Assembly (NCBI GenBank): GCA_951812795.1
Contig: OX638325.1
Span: 186,001 to 250,000 of the forward strand
Direction of reading: 5' to 3'
Length of the DNA stretch: 64,000 nt
Source of the DNA: an uncultured Dehalococcoidia bacterium
GTDB lineage: Bacteria > Chloroflexota > Dehalococcoidia > Lucifugimonadales > Lucifugimonadaceae
Positions within the stretch are counted from its first letter, which is position 1, and the number at the start of each line of letters is the position of its first letter. Under the pieces are notes generated by a model. That model worked only from the letters and a program-made list of their open reading frames with translations, searched no databases and was not told the DNA's origin. Below are positions 8,307-16,365 of this stretch, piece by piece. The translations under genes and the position numbers were made by a program.

Positions 8307-9988
8307 CTGACAAGCTGACGGGCAGTGACCTGTTGAATCTCTCATTGCGTGCCGAAGGAGTAGACACTCTTTTTGGTATCGCCGGAGATCACATCCTCGA
8401 TATGCTTGACCGAATGGTCGACGAACCGTTTCGGATGATCGACACACGACACGAATCGGGTGCGGTTCACGCCGCCGATTCATATTCTCGAATCCTGAGG
8501 CGCGCCTCCGTCGCCCTCTCGACCACACCAGGACACGCCAACGCGGTGCCCGCATTAGCGAATGCGTTGCACTCCGAAGCTCCAGTGGTGAACATCGCGG
8601 GCAGCGCCGACTCGCCTAACCTTGGTCGTGGCGCGATGCAAGAGATCGATCAGGTTGGCATTGCGCGACCGGTTACGAAGGGTGCATGGGAAGTGCCGTC
8701 GCCGGAACGCATCCCGGAGTTCGTCGCTCTCGCCTTTCGAACCGCTTTGAGCGGTCGGCAAGGCCCCGTTCACTTGACTATCCCGCACGATTATCAATCT
8801 GCAACGGTTGACGCCGCCGATTTCGAGCGCTACGCTCCTCGGGAATACAGTTCGCCGACTCGGGTATTGGCCGATCCTGAGCGAGTCCGGCAGGCAATAA
8901 AGTTGCTCAACTCTGCGGAACGCCCTTTGATTTTTTCCGGATCTTCGGCTGGAGCGACCGCAGACCCCGAAGTTGTGCGATGCCTAGTCGAGACTACACG
9001 CGCTCCATTCGTGTCAGAGGATTCTGCACGCGCACTGATTCCTGATTCGCATCCTTACAGCTTCGGATTGGGGTACCTACCGTTAAACCGCGCGGCGCAA
9101 ATGGTGCGGGATGCTGATGTCGTATTGATGCTTGGCAAACGACTGGATTACACGCTGGGTTTCGGTGGCTCGCCGCCATTTAACGCGAATGTGAAAACCA
9201 TCGTTGTCGACCCGTCACCGGCGCAGATCGGCCGCGCTCGTTCAGCGGAAATATCGATTCTTGGGGATCTAGGACCGGTTTGCGATCAGTTGAATGCCGA
9301 GGCGGAGCGATTGACTTGGGAAGAGCGGACCGATTGGATATCGTCCCTGCGACGCACGCATGATGAGTGGTTGGCGGAGTTGTACGAATTGGCGCAATCA
9401 CCTGAGCCGATGCACCCGATGTATGTAAGCGAGGTGGTTCAGCGGTACCTCGACGATGACGCCCATATTACGTTTGACGGCGGAGATTATTGCCACTTCC
9501 TACGTGCGTCGATTCCGCGCGAGCGACCTTTCAGGTTTCACAACGTTTCGAGTTTTGGCATGATCGGCGTGGGTATCGCGTACGGCCTCGGTGCCCAAGC
9601 GGCATTGCCCGACAAGCAATGCGTCGTGGCCACCGGCGACGGTTCATTCGGTTTCAACGGAATGGAACTTGACACAATGGTGCGCCACAATCTACCGGTC
9701 AAGATACTGTTGGGCAACAACTCGATCTGGGGAATCGACTGGCAGATCCAAAAGGGCATCTACGGACGGCCGGTCTGGACCGACTTGGCACCGGGAACGC
9801 GGTACGACCTGGTCGCCAAGGGTTTGGGCGCCTATGGCGAGAACGTGACGAGCGCAGAACAGTTGGAACCAGCCATAAAACGGGCATTCGACTACAACGG
9901 GCCAGCTTTGCTCAACATTGAGGTCGGGCAGATAATCAGTCCTGTGGCTGAAGCCGCCATCGACCGCAAAATGGGTTCGCACGGATAG
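8303..9988 (+). CDS. Thiamine diphosphate-dependent enzyme (acetolactate synthase/oxalyl-CoA decarboxylase-like)
   Basis: 561 residues with the three-domain TPP layout: N-terminal Pyr domain with the activating glutamate in TRHESGAVHAAD (Glu about 51), a central domain (about 190-330), and a C-terminal PP domain with the Mg-TPP motif starting GDGSFGFNG and ending in LLGNN. The start is TTG, overlapping the prpD stop by four bases, with AAAGGA about 9 bases upstream. Family members decarboxylate or ligate 2-oxo acids. Coupling to prpD suggests use of pyruvate or another 2-oxo acid linked to the methylcitrate cycle, but the substrate is unknown. I do not call it IlvB: no small subunit follows. 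Confidence 0.88.
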   Translation: MTDKLTGSDLLNLSLRAEGVDTLFGIAGDHILDMLDRMVDEPFRMIDTRHESGAVHAADSYSRILRRASVALSTTPGHANAVPALANALHSEAPVVNIAGSADSPNLGRGAMQEIDQVGIARPVTKGAWEVPSPERIPEFVALAFRTALSGRQGPVHLTIPHDYQSATVDAADFERYAPREYSSPTRVLADPERVRQAIKLLNSAERPLIFSGSSAGATADPEVVRCLVETTRAPFVSEDSARALIPDSHPYSFGLGYLPLNRAAQMVRDADVVLMLGKRLDYTLGFGGSPPFNANVKTIVVDPSPAQIGRARSAEISILGDLGPVCDQLNAEAERLTWEERTDWISSLRRTHDEWLAELYELAQSPEPMHPMYVSEVVQRYLDDDAHITFDGGDYCHFLRASIPRERPFRFHNVSSFGMIGVGIAYGLGAQAALPDKQCVVATGDGSFGFNGMELDTMVRHNLPVKILLGNNSIWGIDWQIQKGIYGRPVWTDLAPGTRYDLVAKGLGAYGENVTSAEQLEPAIKRAFDYNGPALLNIEVGQIISPVAEAAIDRKMGSHG

Positions 9989-10019
9989 GTGTCGGGATCA
10001 CGACCATGGAGATTCAAAA

Positions 10020-10418
10020 ATGACAACCGAAGTTGACAAGACGCGGGCACCGGATGGAGGAGCCGGGTATTTCGACCCAGATTACGTAGAGCGCAGAGAG
10101 TTGTTGCCGGGTGTGACGGCTCGACTAATCTGGGGGGAGCGGGTGATGATGGGCATCATCGACATCGTACCGGACGCGATCGTCCCCTGGCACTCGCACC
10201 CTCATGAGCAATGCGGGCGAGTACTCGAAGGATCCGCGTGGTTCGAGCTAGAAGGGCACGACAAAGCGAGGTTGGTGGCCGGGGAACACTATGTCATCCC
10301 GGGCAACGTACCGCATCAGGTTACGGCTACCGAGGAAGGTTGCGTGGCCCTCGACATCTGGTCGCCCATCCGTCAGGAATACATCTCTGAGGACATCGGG
10401 TTTTTCGCCACCGATTGA
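10020..10418 (+). CDS. Cupin-domain protein
   Basis: 132 residues forming a single cupin barrel. Motif 1 reads WHSHPHEQCGRVLEG, with two His and one Glu as likely metal ligands, and motif 2 reads VIPGNVPHQV with the fourth ligand His. Small single-domain cupins bind a metal and act as isomerases, dioxygenases or stress and metabolite-binding proteins; none can be chosen here. It follows the TPP enzyme by 31 bp on the same strand, so it is probably the last gene of the prp transcription unit. Confidence 0.85.
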   Translation: MTTEVDKTRAPDGGAGYFDPDYVERRELLPGVTARLIWGERVMMGIIDIVPDAIVPWHSHPHEQCGRVLEGSAWFELEGHDKARLVAGEHYVIPGNVPHQVTATEEGCVALDIWSPIRQEYISEDIGFFATD

Positions 10419-10496
10419 GGCGTTTTTCAAAGTTTCAGACAATAAACCGCGTCCGAACGTCAACGATAGCGACGAGCGGACGCAGATTACGTCATT

Positions 10497-10510
10497 GCGA
10501 CCGAAGTCGC
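10497..10510 (-). terminator. UUCG-tetraloop hairpin after sodN
   Basis: On the minus strand, 11 bases past the sodN stop, GCGAC-TTCG-GTCGC forms a stable 5-bp stem with a UUCG loop. No U-run follows. A second inverted repeat (GCGTCCG at 10449-10455, CGGACGC at 10477-10483) lies between the convergent cupin and sodN genes and may help to separate them. Confidence 0.4.
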
Positions 10511-10520
10511 TACGACCGGC

Positions 10521-10949
10521 TTACTGCTTGGTCTCCCAGAAGATATTGCCGATCTCTTCGAGTGCCGCTTTGAAAGCTTCGGCAGCTTCCATGTCAATGT
10601 TCTGCTTGACCTGACTGCCGAGCTTGCACGCGTTCCACACGAGTTCGTGAAGGTTGGGGTGCTTCTCCAAATGCTCGGGTTTGAAGTAATCAGTCCAGAT
10701 TATTAGGATGTCGTCCTTCGCCTTTGTGGCGTGCTCTTCCTTGGCGGCAACGTAACGAATAAGACTGTTACGCGCGCCGAGGGTCGATACGTCTTCCGAT
10801 TCGAGTATCAACTCGGTCATGCGGATGCACGTCTGAGCAGCTTGGATCGCGTCATGCGGGTCGTAGATACCGCACGGAATGTCACAGTGTGCGTGTGCAA
10901 CGCCGAAGGGTGACAGTCGGTCGGCTAATCTTTTGACACTTCCTAGCAT
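10521..10949 (-). CDS. sodN: Nickel superoxide dismutase precursor
   Basis: The 142-residue precursor starts at the ATG at 10949, which has AAAGGAA 7 bases upstream; longer in-frame extension lacks such a site. Residues 1-20 are a short basic leader ending in VAHA, and the mature protein begins HCDIPCGIYDP, the Ni-hook of SodN: His1, Cys2 and Cys6 bind Ni. The rest is the expected four-helix bundle with a conserved YFKPEHLEKHPNLHELVW region. Mature length (122) is close to known SodN. It removes superoxide without iron or manganese. The processing protease gene sodX is divergent, 99 bp away. Confidence 0.95.
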   Translation of the reverse strand: MLGSVKRLADRLSPFGVAHAHCDIPCGIYDPHDAIQAAQTCIRMTELILESEDVSTLGARNSLIRYVAAKEEHATKAKDDILIIWTDYFKPEHLEKHPNLHELVWNACKLGSQVKQNIDMEAAEAFKAALEEIGNIFWETKQ

Positions 10950-10970
10950 TTTTCGGTTCCTTTCATACTT

Positions 10971-10989
10971 CCGCGAGGCATTGTCGCGG
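10971..10989. promoter_or_regulatory. Inverted repeat between sodN and sodX
   Basis: CCGCGA-N7-TCGCGG is a perfect 6-bp inverted repeat in the 99-bp divergent intergenic region, 22 bases upstream of the sodN ATG. A nickel-responsive or redox repressor could bind here; it does not match the TTGCA-type Nur box that I know. As RNA it would also form a hairpin in the sodN leader. Confidence 0.4.
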
Positions 10990-11048
10990 ATAGGTTGGGT
11001 GATAGTCGAATACGGGTCGATTATCCACTTCAAGAATAGACTAACCCG

Positions 11049-11540
11049 ATGATCGCTAGCGTCAAAAGGATATTACAAAGCGTCGGAGCGTTACCCGGTG
11101 CTGTAGTTGAGCGTTTGACCAGCAAGTGGGTAATTGTAGAAGGGCACTCGATGCATCCCACACTCCTAGATGGACAGCCCGTACGAGTTAGCCGCAGAGC
11201 CTATCGGATCGCCTCGCCTCAGCGATGGGATGTCGCGTTTTTCGAACACCCTCGTCGCGACCGCTTTTGGGAGACCAAAAGAGTTATCGGCCTACCCGGC
11301 GAGTCCGTGGTTTTGGAAAACGGGCGGCTTTACGTCGATGGTATCGAAATCGATGAACCATTCATTTTCGGTGTGCAACCGCGCGTCAACCGACAATGGC
11401 AATTGCAGGATAACGAGTACATCTTGTTTGGCGACAACCGGAGACGTTCTACCGACAGTCGGGAGTTTGGACCCGTTCCCCGCGATCGCATCGCAGGTAG
11501 GGTCGTTGTGCCGGAAAGTGATTCCTTCGGCAATCAATAA
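11049..11540 (+). CDS. sodX: Nickel-type superoxide dismutase maturation protease (S26 signal peptidase-like)
   Basis: 163 residues with the S26 fold: nucleophile Ser in EGHSMHPTL (about Ser34), general-base Lys in ETKRVIGLPGE (about Lys77), and the box GDNRRRSTDSREFGPV near residue 130. It is shorter than LepB and lacks an obvious N-terminal membrane anchor, like SodX proteins that trim the SodN leader to expose His1. The divergent position next to sodN makes this assignment firm. Start ATG at 11049. Confidence 0.9.
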   Translation: MIASVKRILQSVGALPGAVVERLTSKWVIVEGHSMHPTLLDGQPVRVSRRAYRIASPQRWDVAFFEHPRRDRFWETKRVIGLPGESVVLENGRLYVDGIEIDEPFIFGVQPRVNRQWQLQDNEYILFGDNRRRSTDSREFGPVPRDRIAGRVVVPESDSFGNQ

Positions 11541-11574
11541 CCGGTGGTCGGGAGTCTGATCGTGTTTAGCCGAA

Positions 11575-12009
11575 TCACGCAGATTCTGTCGACATCTCTC
11601 GTATCAGGGCATTGACTCTTCGGGCAATCTCGTGGATCAAAGCGACGATCTCTTCGTCATCGGCCATCTCGGAGGGATCGGGCATATCCCAATCATCGAA
11701 ATCCGAGAATTTGATAGCCGGACATGCTTCAGCGTCTACGTTGCAACCCAAGGTGACAATTCGCGGCTCGGAAGCGAGCATCGAGTCTGTCAAAAGTTTC
11801 GGTGCCTCGTTGGTGGTGTCAAGATTGAATGATTCCAGAACGCGCTTAACCGATGGGTTGACCTGTTCGCCGGGGATCGTTCCCGCAGATTCAGACCGCA
11901 GGCCTAAACCAAGTCTGGTTGCATTGTCGTTGAATAGCACCTTGGCTGCCACACTCCGACCGGCGTTGTGAACGCAGACGAAGAGAACATCGATTCGGTC
12001 GTCACTCAT
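11575..12009 (-). CDS. arsC: Arsenate reductase, low-molecular-weight phosphatase (ArsC) family
   Basis: 144 residues. The phosphatase loop CVHNAGRS (Cys12 to Arg18, CX5R) is at the N terminus, followed by SAGTIPGEQVNPSVKRVL and a C-terminal TLGCNVDAEACPAI with two Cys that would complete a thioredoxin-type disulfide relay, then DWDMPDP. This fits thioredoxin-coupled ArsC, reducing arsenate to arsenite. GAGGAG stands 7 bases before the ATG. The start overlaps the end of the aquaporin gene by 8 bases, so arsenite made here could leave through the channel. Confidence 0.9.
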   Translation of the reverse strand: MSDDRIDVLFVCVHNAGRSVAAKVLFNDNATRLGLGLRSESAGTIPGEQVNPSVKRVLESFNLDTTNEAPKLLTDSMLASEPRIVTLGCNVDAEACPAIKFSDFDDWDMPDPSEMADDEEIVALIHEIARRVNALIREMSTESA

Positions 12010-12880
12010 ATCGGCTCCTCACGACTTCTTCAAGTTCTTTGTTGTTGCCTGGTAATCCGGTTTCGATAACCAGCTTGTAGATCAACGCTCCGATCGGAGC
12101 ACCCACGAGCGGTCCCACGATGTAAACCCAGAACCCGCCTTCTGGCCCAGGAATTGCGATTTCACCCCAACCAGCAAGGGCTGCTACGATCCGCGGCCCG
12201 AAATCGCGCGCCGGGTTCCAACCCGCTTGAGTGATCGGCGCGAACAGGCTAATCAACGCGGCAACTGTGAAGCCGATGAAAAACGGCGCCATTCCATTCG
12301 TCGGGATGCCAGCATTGCGCCGTTCGGTGAGGGCGAAAATGACCATCGCCAAAATAGCGGTGCCGAAGGCCTCTACCGCGAACGCATGGAACGGCGATAT
12401 GGATAGCGAATCGAACATTGCCGGATTCGGAAAGTACTCGCCGAACGCCATCGCCGATTTCTGGCTTCCTTCAGCGCCCCTGACGATTCCATTGTCAGAT
12501 TCGAACTGATCGATGAAGGGATTGAAGAGAATCAACACCACAATTCCGGCAAGGACTGCACCGAGCAACTGTGAGCCCCAGTAGGCAAAAAGGCGATCTA
12601 GCGGGAATTGGTCGCGGCGAAATATGACGAACGCGAGACTGACTGCTGGATTTAGGTGCGCACCTGAAACTGCACCACTAACGTATATCGCAATTGTCAC
12701 ACCGAAGCCCCAAACCGCAGCCACTTGCCACAACCCAATCTGTGCGCCGGTGTAGACTGCGGCCGCGACGGAACCAGTGCCGAATAGGACCAATATGAAG
12801 GTTCCCAGTGTCTCGCCCATGCAGGCATTCAACAATCGGGTCTTCTTGGGTGGGTCTGAATTCACCTTGACGAGGCTCAT
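12002..12880 (-). CDS. MIP-family channel (aquaglyceroporin, probable arsenite channel AqpS type)
   Basis: 292 residues, six membrane segments, with both half-helix motifs: GAHLNPAVSLAF in the first half and GWNPARDFGPR in the second. The Asp after the second NPAR is the glycerol-facilitator type. It is translationally coupled to hemB upstream (TGATG at 12878-12882) and to arsC downstream. GGGAA precedes the ATG at 12880; an in-frame ATG at 12901 has no such site. Pairing of MIP and ArsC is known from the Sinorhizobium meliloti aqpS-arsC arrangement, where arsenite leaves by downhill flow. A glycerol role remains possible. Confidence 0.85.
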   Translation of the reverse strand: MSLVKVNSDPPKKTRLLNACMGETLGTFILVLFGTGSVAAAVYTGAQIGLWQVAAVWGFGVTIAIYVSGAVSGAHLNPAVSLAFVIFRRDQFPLDRLFAYWGSQLLGAVLAGIVVLILFNPFIDQFESDNGIVRGAEGSQKSAMAFGEYFPNPAMFDSLSISPFHAFAVEAFGTAILAMVIFALTERRNAGIPTNGMAPFFIGFTVAALISLFAPITQAGWNPARDFGPRIVAALAGWGEIAIPGPEGGFWVYIVGPLVGAPIGALIYKLVIETGLPGNNKELEEVVRSRYE

Positions 12881-13878
12881 CAGCGAATTCCCTTGATCCA
12901 TCGCGCTGCATCGATGGCGAAATAGCTGATGATGGCGTCGGCACCAGCCCGTTTGATGCTTAGCAAGACTTCCAGAACCGTGTTCTCAAGATCAATCCAT
13001 CCCTTCGATGCCGCCGCATGAATCATCGAATATTCGCCGCTCACGTTGTAGGCGTACAGCGGGTGTTCTGGGAATCGGAAACTCGCAGCGGCGATCACAT
13101 CGAGATAAGAAAGGGCCGGTTTGACCATGATGAAGTCCGCGCCTTCAGCAATGTCGGCTTCGATTTCCTGCATCGCCTCTTCATGTTGGCTCGACGCCAT
13201 TTGGTAGGTGCGCCGATCGCCGAAACTCGGAGCAGAATCCGCGGCGTCTCGGAACGGGCCGTAGAAGGCCGAGGCATACTTCGCCGAGTATCCCAAGATC
13301 TTTACGCTTTCGTGGCCAGCATCATCGAGCGCGGCTCTAATCGCCGACACCTGTCCATCCATCATTGCCGACGGTGCCACCACGTTGGCGCCGGCATCGG
13401 CGTGAGATACCGCAGTATGCGCCAGCAAATCCAAAGTCGCGTCGTTGTCCACTTCGCCACTGGCGGTTAGTTGGCCACAGTGTCCGTGGTCGGTGTACTC
13501 GCACATGCATACGTCGGTGATCGTCTCGGCTTCAGGCAATTGCGCTCTGAACTCGGCGACGGTACGTTGAACCGCTTCGATTGGGGACCAAGCACGCGTG
13601 CCCGTCGCGTCTTTTTCGTCAGGTATGCCGAAGAAAAGGAAACGATTGACATCGGCGAGCATGGCAATTTCCGCTTCACGCATCGCTTCATCGGTCGACA
13701 TTCGGGCGATTCCCGGCATCGACGGCACGGGTTCGCGCCGGTTGACACCGTTGATGACGAACATTGGGTAAACGAATTCCGAACCGACGAGCTGCGTCTC
13801 CGCGTTTGACGCACGCACATCAGCACTCGACCGCAAAGGACGAAAACGTCGGAATTCGGGGAGGGCGGAGGATGACAT
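12880..13878 (-). CDS. hemB: Delta-aminolevulinic acid dehydratase (porphobilinogen synthase)
   Basis: 332 residues, full length. It contains the Zn-binding cysteine cluster CMCEYTDHGHCG (about residue 119), the first Schiff-base lysine region GYSAKYASAFYGPFR (about 195), and the second in FIMVKPALSYLD (about 250), then YNVSGEYSMI. It condenses two 5-aminolevulinate molecules to porphobilinogen. It is the fifth gene of the heme operon, 5 bases after cobA-hemD and sharing one base with the aquaporin ATG. The Cys-rich site shows it is the zinc type. Confidence 0.95.
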   Translation of the reverse strand: MSSSALPEFRRFRPLRSSADVRASNAETQLVGSEFVYPMFVINGVNRREPVPSMPGIARMSTDEAMREAEIAMLADVNRFLFFGIPDEKDATGTRAWSPIEAVQRTVAEFRAQLPEAETITDVCMCEYTDHGHCGQLTASGEVDNDATLDLLAHTAVSHADAGANVVAPSAMMDGQVSAIRAALDDAGHESVKILGYSAKYASAFYGPFRDAADSAPSFGDRRTYQMASSQHEEAMQEIEADIAEGADFIMVKPALSYLDVIAAASFRFPEHPLYAYNVSGEYSMIHAAASKGWIDLENTVLEVLLSIKRAGADAIISYFAIDAARWIKGIR

Positions 13879-13883
13879 TACTT

Positions 13884-15407
13884 TCAGGCGCGGTCTTGGA
13901 AATAGGTTGCCAAAGCTGAGACCATTCCCGGGATTGTTTGCTGTTCAGGAACGATGTCCACCCGAACCCCGAGAGACGTCGCCGTTTCAGTTGTTACCGG
14001 TCCCATGCAGACTACAACCCCATTGTTAATTCCAGTTACCTCTCCAGAGAGGAGGCCAACCAGGTTCTTGACTGTAGATGAGCTGGTGAACGTAACCACA
14101 TCGATTCCGACGTCGAAAGCTTTTCGTGCCATCTCCGCGGAATCCTCAGCGGTTACGGTCCGGTAAGCCGCGACTTCGGCCACATTCGCTCCGAGCTGGC
14201 GCAATCCGCGAGGCAGCGTATCTCGCCCTATATCAGATCTGAACACGACGGCAGTTTTTGGCGCTAAGTCACGGGCGCGAAACGCCTCCACCAACCCATC
14301 AGCCGTAAACGTGTCCGGCGTAAGGTCAGCGACGATGCCGTGCGACCTCAAAGCCGCGACCGTCGCAGGACCGACTGCGGCGAGTTTATTGCGTGCGAAC
14401 GCACGCGCGTCCGAACCCTTGGCATAAATGTGTTCCAACACTTGGTTCACCCCGTTCGGACTAGCAAACGCTACCCACTCAGCCTCCTCCAAATTTGCCA
14501 AAGCCGCGTCAAGTTCCGTTGTGTCTCTGAGGGGCGCTGATTTAATCACCGGGCATTCGACGACATCCGCACCGTAAGACGTCAATCCCCGTGCCAACCT
14601 GCTAGCTTGGCTGCGCGCACGCGTGACCAGTATGCGCTTGCCGAAAAGAGGAAGATTGTCGAACCAAGCGATGCGGTCTCGCAGGTCAACAACTCGGCCG
14701 ATGACCAGTGCTATCGGAGCGGTCAATTCGGTATCGGCCACCTTGGCTTCGATGTCGCTCAGCGTACCGGTTACCGTTCGTTGCATCGCGGAGGTGCCGC
14801 GTTGGATAGCCGCTACGGGTTCGTTTGGAGAGCGACCAAAGCCGATTAATCGAGATGCAATCTCGCCGATCCTAGTAGCGCCCATCAAAACTACGACGGT
14901 CCCGTTGGTCTTCGCGACTGGTTCCCAGTCGACACTAGTCCCAGAAGTGCCGGTGGTGCGTTCGCTGCCCGTGACGATGGTCACGGATGAGGCGACGCCG
15001 CGATGCGTTACCGGGATACCGCTGTAAGCTGCGGCTCCGATGGCTGAACTAACGCCCGGAACCACCTCGAACCGAACACCGGCTCCAGCAAGTGCCAATG
15101 CCTCTTCGCCGCCACGACCAAATACGAATGGGTCTCCACCTTTGAGCCGACAGACAGCTTTTCCGTGCTGCGCTCGATCGATCAACAATTCGTTAATTTC
15201 GGTTTGCGTTAGCGCCACGGCTCCGGGAGCTTTGGCGGCAGAGATCAACTCAGCATCTTTTCGAGCCTCGCGAAGGAGTTCGCTGGAAGCCAAACGGTCG
15301 TATACGACCACGTCTGCTTTGCGTAGCGCTTCAAGACCCTTGACGGTTACTAATCCGGGATCGCCGGGTCCCGCACCAACTAGCTGGACGGTGCCCTTTT
15401 TCGTCAT
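13884..15407 (-). CDS. cobA-hemD: Bifunctional uroporphyrinogen-III C-methyltransferase / uroporphyrinogen-III synthase
   Basis: 507 residues in two fused domains. Residues 1-245 are a SUMT: VQLVGAGPGDPGLVTVKG, RLKGGDPFVFGRGGEE, and VVPGVSSAIGAAAYSGIP are the standard SAM-binding signatures. Residues 255-507 are a HemD-like synthase, starting LFGKRILVTRARSQA and containing VAFASPNGV, AAVGPATVAALRSHG and VTFTSSSTVKNL. The protein would close hydroxymethylbilane to uroporphyrinogen III and methylate it to precorrin-2. Such fusions are common in Firmicutes and Chloroflexota. The ATG shares one base with the hemC stop (TAATG). Confidence 0.94.
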   Translation of the reverse strand: MTKKGTVQLVGAGPGDPGLVTVKGLEALRKADVVVYDRLASSELLREARKDAELISAAKAPGAVALTQTEINELLIDRAQHGKAVCRLKGGDPFVFGRGGEEALALAGAGVRFEVVPGVSSAIGAAAYSGIPVTHRGVASSVTIVTGSERTTGTSGTSVDWEPVAKTNGTVVVLMGATRIGEIASRLIGFGRSPNEPVAAIQRGTSAMQRTVTGTLSDIEAKVADTELTAPIALVIGRVVDLRDRIAWFDNLPLFGKRILVTRARSQASRLARGLTSYGADVVECPVIKSAPLRDTTELDAALANLEEAEWVAFASPNGVNQVLEHIYAKGSDARAFARNKLAAVGPATVAALRSHGIVADLTPDTFTADGLVEAFRARDLAPKTAVVFRSDIGRDTLPRGLRQLGANVAEVAAYRTVTAEDSAEMARKAFDVGIDVVTFTSSSTVKNLVGLLSGEVTGINNGVVVCMGPVTTETATSLGVRVDIVPEQQTIPGMVSALATYFQDRA

Positions 15408-16354
15408 TATGCGCTCGAGACGGCTGACAGTTGAGGCAACAATTCAAGCGCGCCTTGGTTGATGAGATTGTCGGCGACGCGCTTGCCAAGCTCGATGCCG
15501 TCTCGGATATCGGACGATTCGCGGTGGCGGACGATCTGCGTACCTGACGGTTCGGACACGAACGCGGCCAGAGTTATCGTGTCGTCGTCGATCCGAGCAT
15601 GTGCACCGATGGGCGCGCTACATCCACCTCCAATGTGAGCCAAAAATGCCCGCTCCGAATCTACGCTGACACGCGTCTCGGCGTGTTCGATCGCCGAACA
15701 CAATCCACTTGACAAATCGTCTTCCGCACGAGTTTGGAGCGCCAATGCACCTTGGCCGGGCGCGGCGACGAACGACATACATCCTAGGTATTCAGATATG
15801 CGGTCTGACACACCGAGTCGTTTCAGTCCCGCCGCGGCCAATACGAGGGCATCAATCACCGAATCTTCGTCGTCAAGCATCGCCAGTCGCGTGGTGACGT
15901 TCCCACGGATCGGTTTCAGAATCACATCTCCACGCTCGGCATTGATCAAAGCGCGCCTTCGGGCACTTCCGGTACCGACGATTGCGGCTTTAGGAAGGTC
16001 GTTCAACCCAACGCCGAGTTTGCTGACCACGACATCACGGGGGTCTTCACGATATGGCACACCAGATATGACTAGGCCATCGGCGATTTGCGAGGGGAGA
16101 TCTTTTAGGCTGTGCACCGCAATGTCGATCTCGCCTTCGAGTAAGGCGGCCTCGATCTCTTTCACGAATACGCCGACCCCGATCTCAGTTACCGCTACAT
16201 CCGGGCGGAAATCACCACTCGTCTTAATGCAGACGCGCTCAATCTCGATGTCGTCGAACCGTTCGGTCAATGCCTTCGCGACCTCGTCGGCCTGAGCGAT
16301 CGCGAGGCGACTGTTGCGACAACCTAAGACGATTTTTCGTGCGGCAAAAGTCAT
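15407..16354 (-). CDS. hemC: Hydroxymethylbilane synthase (porphobilinogen deaminase)
   Basis: 315 residues, normal length. It has the N-terminal CRNSRLAIAQADEV, VHSLKDLPSQ (with the catalytic Asp region nearby), GTGSARRRAL, and the dipyrromethane cofactor Cys in HIGGGCSAPIGAHA (about 240). It links four porphobilinogens into the linear tetrapyrrole used by HemD in the next gene. It is third in the operon, 11 bases after sirC. Confidence 0.95.
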   Translation of the reverse strand: MTFAARKIVLGCRNSRLAIAQADEVAKALTERFDDIEIERVCIKTSGDFRPDVAVTEIGVGVFVKEIEAALLEGEIDIAVHSLKDLPSQIADGLVISGVPYREDPRDVVVSKLGVGLNDLPKAAIVGTGSARRRALINAERGDVILKPIRGNVTTRLAMLDDEDSVIDALVLAAAGLKRLGVSDRISEYLGCMSFVAAPGQGALALQTRAEDDLSSGLCSAIEHAETRVSVDSERAFLAHIGGGCSAPIGAHARIDDDTITLAAFVSEPSGTQIVRHRESSDIRDGIELGKRVADNLINQGALELLPQLSAVSSA

Positions 16355-16365
16355 GTAATGGCATT

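Noticed and set aside
8303-9988. Acetolactate synthase large subunit (IlvB)
   Set aside because: Motifs fit the TPP superfamily, but no IlvN follows and the context is the prp operon; a specific product cannot be supported.
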